Below the pieces are notes generated by a model that was given only the letters and a program-made list of their open reading frames with translations, was not told the origin of the DNA and made no database searches. Shown one piece after another: positions 60,798 through 64,000 of a stretch of 64,000 nt of DNA. Origin of the DNA: Vreelandella alkaliphila (GTDB lineage Bacteria; Pseudomonadota; Gammaproteobacteria; Pseudomonadales; Halomonadaceae); assembly GCF_016107625.1 (NCBI RefSeq), contig NZ_JABASV010000009.1, positions 62,001 to 126,000 of the forward strand, in the 5' to 3' direction. Within the stretch, counting starts at the first letter, position 1. Each line of letters begins with the position of its first letter. A program made the translations under genes and the position numbers.

Positions 60798-62147
60798 TTG
60801 GCAGCGGTCATTATGCAGCAACGCGAGCTGGCGATAACCTTATGGCGTCAAACGTGGCCGATGGCCATTGGCGTGTTGGCGCTATTGGGTTTCCAGCTTG
60901 TAGATAGTGCTTTTATTGCCCGTTTGGGAACAGCGCCCTTGGCCGCTCAGTCGTTTACCTTTCCTTTGTCATTTCTGATTATTGGTATTCAAGTGGGAAT
61001 GGGGATCGCGATTGCGGCGCTGATTTCCCGAGCTCTAGGGGCTGGAGAAGAGAGTAGAGCGAAGCGGTTAGGTAGTCTGGTGCTAATTGCCGGTGGGCTT
61101 GTCATCGGTCTATTAACTGTAGTGCTCTGGTTTCTTCAAGTACCCATATTCAGGTTGCTAGGTGCCGATGATAGCGCGCTGGTCTATATTCGCGCTTACT
61201 GGGGGCCACAGCTATTTTCGGCTTGGCTAGGCGCGCTGCTCTATTTTATCTATAGCGTGTTTCGTGCTCACGGCGATACACGGCTGCCAGGTAAGATGAT
61301 GGTGCTTAGTAGCCTTGTTAATCTGGGATTGGATCCGCTATTTATTTTTGGTATTGGTTCTTGGCAGGGGTGGGGGCTAGCGGGCGCGGCTTGGGCGACC
61401 GCCATTGCATTTTTTGTGGGGCTGTTATTCAGCAGTATTAAACTAAAGCATCGAAAGTGGACGACGAATACCGCACTATGGCAAGAAGCTAGGCGCTCGT
61501 GGCGGCTTTTTACCGGTATTGCTGCTCCTGCTATGGTTAGCCAGTTGATGCCGCCACTGGCGGCGATGTTGGCGATTGCGGCTGTTGCTAGCCTAGGAGA
61601 TACCCAAGTGGCGGCTTGGGGACTTGCCAGCCGCCTAGAAACGGTTTCGCTGATGGTGATATTGGCGATGACGATGTCGCTACCACCATGGCTTGGGCGT
61701 TGCTATGGCGCGGGCGACTGGGGACAGATTCAGCAACTGATGCGCTTGGCAGTGAATGTCGCGTTGATATGGCAGCTTAGCCTGGGGCTGTTGCTGGCGC
61801 TGGCTTCACCCTGGGTGGCTATGGTGTTAGCCGGGAACCAGGAGGTGCAAAGTGAGCTCGCGCTGCTAATTCGCTTTTTGTTGCCAAGTTATGCTGCGCT
61901 GGGCGTGTGTATGCTGGTGGTGTCTGCAGGTAACGCTCTCGGCTGGCCACTTAGAGCAATGCTGCTTTCAAGCGCACGCTTGTTTATTTGCTATCTACCT
62001 TGTTTATGGTTGGGTGCGCAGTTGTTTGGCTGGACAGGCTTAGCCGCTGGTGCGGCATTGGGTAACGTGTTGGCAGGTATGGTTGCTTGGATAGTGCTCA
62101 AGCGCATTTTATCCCGCCCGCATCGGCAGGCGGGATTCAGCAAGTAA
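60798..62147 (+). CDS. MATE-family multidrug efflux transporter
   Basis: 449 residues with twelve predicted helices in two MatE halves (ITLWRQTWPMAIGVLALLGFQLVD and RRSWRLFTGIAAPAMVSQLM). MATE pumps expel cationic drugs using Na+ or H+ gradients, and Na+ would suit the NQR-driven economy. The start looks to be TTG at 60798, seven bases after GAGGA; the first ATG (60813) has no site. Confidence 0.93.
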   Translation: MAAVIMQQRELAITLWRQTWPMAIGVLALLGFQLVDSAFIARLGTAPLAAQSFTFPLSFLIIGIQVGMGIAIAALISRALGAGEESRAKRLGSLVLIAGGLVIGLLTVVLWFLQVPIFRLLGADDSALVYIRAYWGPQLFSAWLGALLYFIYSVFRAHGDTRLPGKMMVLSSLVNLGLDPLFIFGIGSWQGWGLAGAAWATAIAFFVGLLFSSIKLKHRKWTTNTALWQEARRSWRLFTGIAAPAMVSQLMPPLAAMLAIAAVASLGDTQVAAWGLASRLETVSLMVILAMTMSLPPWLGRCYGAGDWGQIQQLMRLAVNVALIWQLSLGLLLALASPWVAMVLAGNQEVQSELALLIRFLLPSYAALGVCMLVVSAGNALGWPLRAMLLSSARLFICYLPCLWLGAQLFGWTGLAAGAALGNVLAGMVAWIVLKRILSRPHRQAGFSK

Positions 62148-62153
62148 TGCAGT

Positions 62154-63638
62154 TTAGTGCTTCTTGGGGGCTTCCTGGAACGAGAAGTACATAAACAGTA
62201 ATGCCATGCCCAAGTAACCCATGACAAATTCAGGCGCCGCGTTGAAGGCCAGTTTTGGGGCGTGCATCAGTCCTACAAATGAGAAGCCTGCCGCAATGGC
62301 GGCGAATGCGGCTGCACGCCGGAACTGATGATCGATCACCGATACTGTCATGGCCCCTAGGAAGATGGCCATAAACATCGCACCTTGTCCCATGACAACA
62401 ATGGCACTGGAAATATCGCTGACGACGTCACCAGCACCCCGGTTGAAGCGTGTCATTACGTAGTTGGCAAAGTAGGGCAGCATCGCCAGCGCAATGGCCG
62501 GATAATAGCGGGTATCGTTCGCTTGAAATGCAGTGGCTATCATCGACATGCCGACAAATACCAAGATAGGGGCCACTACTGAGACCGGAATAATGGCCGC
62601 TAAGGCAGCGATCAGACCAAACATGGTGGCGAGGGCATAAACGGCACCGTTTAAAATGCTGTAGCCTCGTCCTGCCCCCATCCACTTCGCGCCCACCGTT
62701 GCGATATAAACAGTTGTCGGGAATACGCCGCCAAATAGAGCGCCGATCATCGTGCCTGCTCCATCCACTGCCTGGCACTCGCGCACATCGTATTTATCGC
62801 CAGCCGCTTCCATCGCTTCAACGTTATTCATGGTTTCAATAGCGTTATAGAGGGTGATGGGGAGCACGACGGTAAGTACGGCCAGCATGCCGGTAAACAG
62901 CAAGCCTAGCCCTTCATACCATGCCAAATTAGGCAGTAGGGGGTAGAACCCTAAATGTGTAAAAGCATCGCTAAAGCGTTCACTGCCCGCATCGCCAATC
63001 AAATATGCCATCGCAGTACCGACCACAATGGCAAACAGCGATGTCGGTAGCTTAAATGGCATGCTGACGCGGGCCACAAGACCAACAATGATAATGCCGA
63101 GCACCAGAAGTCCAATGATAGGCATTTCCAGGGTTTTAAATAGCATCTCACCGGCAATAAAGGTGAGTGCGACGCCAGCAACAGCGCCCAACATGGCCGC
63201 CCGTGGGAGGTGATACTGCACCCAGCGGCCAATAATGCTAATCAAGGCTTCTATTGCGCCGCTAATAAAGCAGGCGGCCACGGCAACTTTCCAGGCTAAT
63301 TCCGCGTCACCGGTTAACTGCTTGGCGGGGAGCAATACGCCGAATAGAAACACAAACATGACCGGTGTGGAGATGCCGTAGGAGAGCGCGGTGACATCGC
63401 TGCGGTTTTCTTTGCGTGCGAGCCTAGCGGCACTCCATGCGTAATAAAAATTGCCTGCCATGACTGCCACTGCGGCACCAGGTAACACCTGACCATACAC
63501 AATGGATGTGGGGAACCCCATGCCCAGCATGGTAATTGCGATAATGACAAAGTTGGCAATATTGTTTTGAAACAGCGCGAAGAACGCGTCGGTATCTTCT
63601 TTTTTGTACCACGGATAGTGAGTGCCGACAGCCGCCAT
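62154..63638 (-). CDS. NCS2-type nucleobase permease (xanthine/uracil family-like)
   Basis: 494 residues with about thirteen helices. The motif region FGGVFPTTVYIATVGAKWMGAGRGYS and the N-terminal FQNNIANFVIIAITMLGMGFP match the nucleobase-cation symporter-2 superfamily, nearest to its AzgA-like or xanthine/uracil branches. The substrate is likely a purine or pyrimidine. The ATG follows AAGAGG. Its stop faces the MATE gene stop across six bases. Two palindromes lie in its promoter region. Confidence 0.85.
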   Translation of the reverse strand: MAAVGTHYPWYKKEDTDAFFALFQNNIANFVIIAITMLGMGFPTSIVYGQVLPGAAVAVMAGNFYYAWSAARLARKENRSDVTALSYGISTPVMFVFLFGVLLPAKQLTGDAELAWKVAVAACFISGAIEALISIIGRWVQYHLPRAAMLGAVAGVALTFIAGEMLFKTLEMPIIGLLVLGIIIVGLVARVSMPFKLPTSLFAIVVGTAMAYLIGDAGSERFSDAFTHLGFYPLLPNLAWYEGLGLLFTGMLAVLTVVLPITLYNAIETMNNVEAMEAAGDKYDVRECQAVDGAGTMIGALFGGVFPTTVYIATVGAKWMGAGRGYSILNGAVYALATMFGLIAALAAIIPVSVVAPILVFVGMSMIATAFQANDTRYYPAIALAMLPYFANYVMTRFNRGAGDVVSDISSAIVVMGQGAMFMAIFLGAMTVSVIDHQFRRAAAFAAIAAGFSFVGLMHAPKLAFNAAPEFVMGYLGMALLFMYFSFQEAPKKH

Positions 63639-63662
63639 GATAGGCCTCTTAGTTATGGTGTG

Positions 63663-63672
63663 TTGTATACAA
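63663..63672. promoter_or_regulatory. Palindrome upstream of the NCS2 gene (GntR-like operator)
   Basis: TTGTATACAA is a perfect 10-bp palindrome 24 bases upstream of the start codon of the permease gene. The same sequence type is used by GntR/FadR-subfamily repressors. Confidence 0.5.
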
Positions 63673-63696
63673 GGCTATGCTGAGTGTGCCGAAGAT

Positions 63697-63712
63697 TTGA
63701 CTGATCGGTCAA
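63697..63712. promoter_or_regulatory. RutR-like operator upstream of the NCS2 gene
   Basis: TTGACTGATCGGTCAA has TTGAC/GTCAA half-sites and matches 11 of the 14 fixed positions of the RutR consensus TTGACCA-N2-TGGTCAA. It lies 58 bases from the start codon. Confidence 0.5.
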
Positions 63713-63823
63713 GCATTGCGTTGTAGCGGACGCCGCACGGGCGCCCCAGGCTCTGGCGGCAAGCGGGCAATTGTACATAACAATCGCTTGCCTGTTCAGT
63801 GGCTTATCTTCAATTCATCTACA

Positions 63824-63854
63824 AAAACGCCCAGGCAATTTGCCTGGGCGTTTT
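63824..63854. terminator. Bidirectional terminator after the aminotransferase gene
   Basis: A 14-bp perfect stem (AAAACGCCCAGGCA and its complement) with a short ATT loop. It lies 35 bases past the stop of the minus-strand aminotransferase gene. Confidence 0.95.
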
Positions 63855-63888
63855 AGCTGTTGACACTAAGGTTAACAACTCACTGGCG

Positions 63889-64000
63889 TTATTCGTTAAC
63901 GGCAGCGATGGCTTTAGCGAGGTAAGGTAAATTCTCGTGTGAGAATCCTGCAACGTTGGCACGGCCAGAGCGCACCATGTAAATACCGAATTCGTCACGC
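63889..64000 (-). CDS. Aromatic/aspartate aminotransferase, C-terminal fragment
   Basis: Only the last 36 or so codons are in the window. They read RDEFGIYMVRSGRANVAGF then NLPYLAKAIAAVNE and stop, which is the C-terminus of the class I aminotransferase subgroup that includes TyrB and AspC (the G-R-x-N-V-A-G segment contains part of the substrate site). The gene continues past position 64000. Confidence 0.8.
   Translation of the reverse strand, partial: RDEFGIYMVRSGRANVAGFSHENLPYLAKAIAAVNE

Overview
The window looks like a chromosomal segment of a halophilic gammaproteobacterium of the Halomonadaceae (Halomonas or a close relative). The evidence is the mixture of Pseudomonas-like gene order (mfd, the long gap, nqrA-F, nqrM, sthA; leuCDB, asd, fimV, truA, trpF, accD, folC, dedD-like, cvpA, purF, metZ), a sodium-pumping NQR complex, an OprI-type lipoprotein and protein sequences typical of that family. 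No rRNA, tRNA, CRISPR array, phage gene or transposase was recognised.

Layout. 0.3-4.1 kb: a LysR regulator divergent from a DUF3141 protein that keeps a PHA-synthase-like Cys-Asp-His triad. 4.3-10.5 kb: topA with two small genes, then an envelope group in which an OprI/Lpp lipoprotein lies between two L,D-transpeptidases. 10.6-15.7 kb: mfd, divergent from the long form of GAPDH. 16.0-24.0 kb: nqrABCDEF and the maturation gene nqrM, without the flavin transferase gene apbE, then sthA. 24.0-29.6 kb on the minus strand: leuS-lptE-holA followed by a PA2779/PA2778-type exported pair. 29.8-31.7 kb: a zinc-ribbon protein and an unidentified permease.

31.7-41.5 kb is an accessory region, visibly more AT-rich in places, that interrupts the housekeeping blocks. 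It contains two convincing integron-type attC sites (about 32168-32261 and 32694-32763) and two degenerate candidates. They punctuate a row of small unrelated genes (GFA-type, LysE, S51 peptidase, P-loop kinase, MAPEG, ASCH), with no integron integrase in the window. This is what a cluster of attC sites lacking an integrase, or the decayed tail of a chromosomal integron, would look like. LysR-regulated metabolic genes (FAD monooxygenase, GST), a GrpB protein and an RTG-type class A beta-lactamase complete the region.

41.5-59.2 kb is a dense biosynthetic block: LysR/leuCDB (leucine), asd (lysine, threonine and methionine), a short FimV-like protein, truA, trpF-trpB-trpA (tryptophan), accD-folC (fatty acid and folate), a SPOR protein, cvpA-purF (purines) and metZ (methionine). 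59.4-64.0 kb holds a cytochrome b561, a YceI protein, a MATE transporter, a nucleobase permease with two operator-like palindromes in its promoter, and the 3' end of an aromatic/aspartate aminotransferase gene that runs off the window.

No wholly new system is claimed. The best leads are the integrase-less attC cassette cluster, the DUF3141 enzyme, the PA2778/PA2779 exported pair, the RutR-like operator before the NCS2 permease, and the NQR cluster that lacks apbE and has a strong hairpin between nqrE and nqrF.
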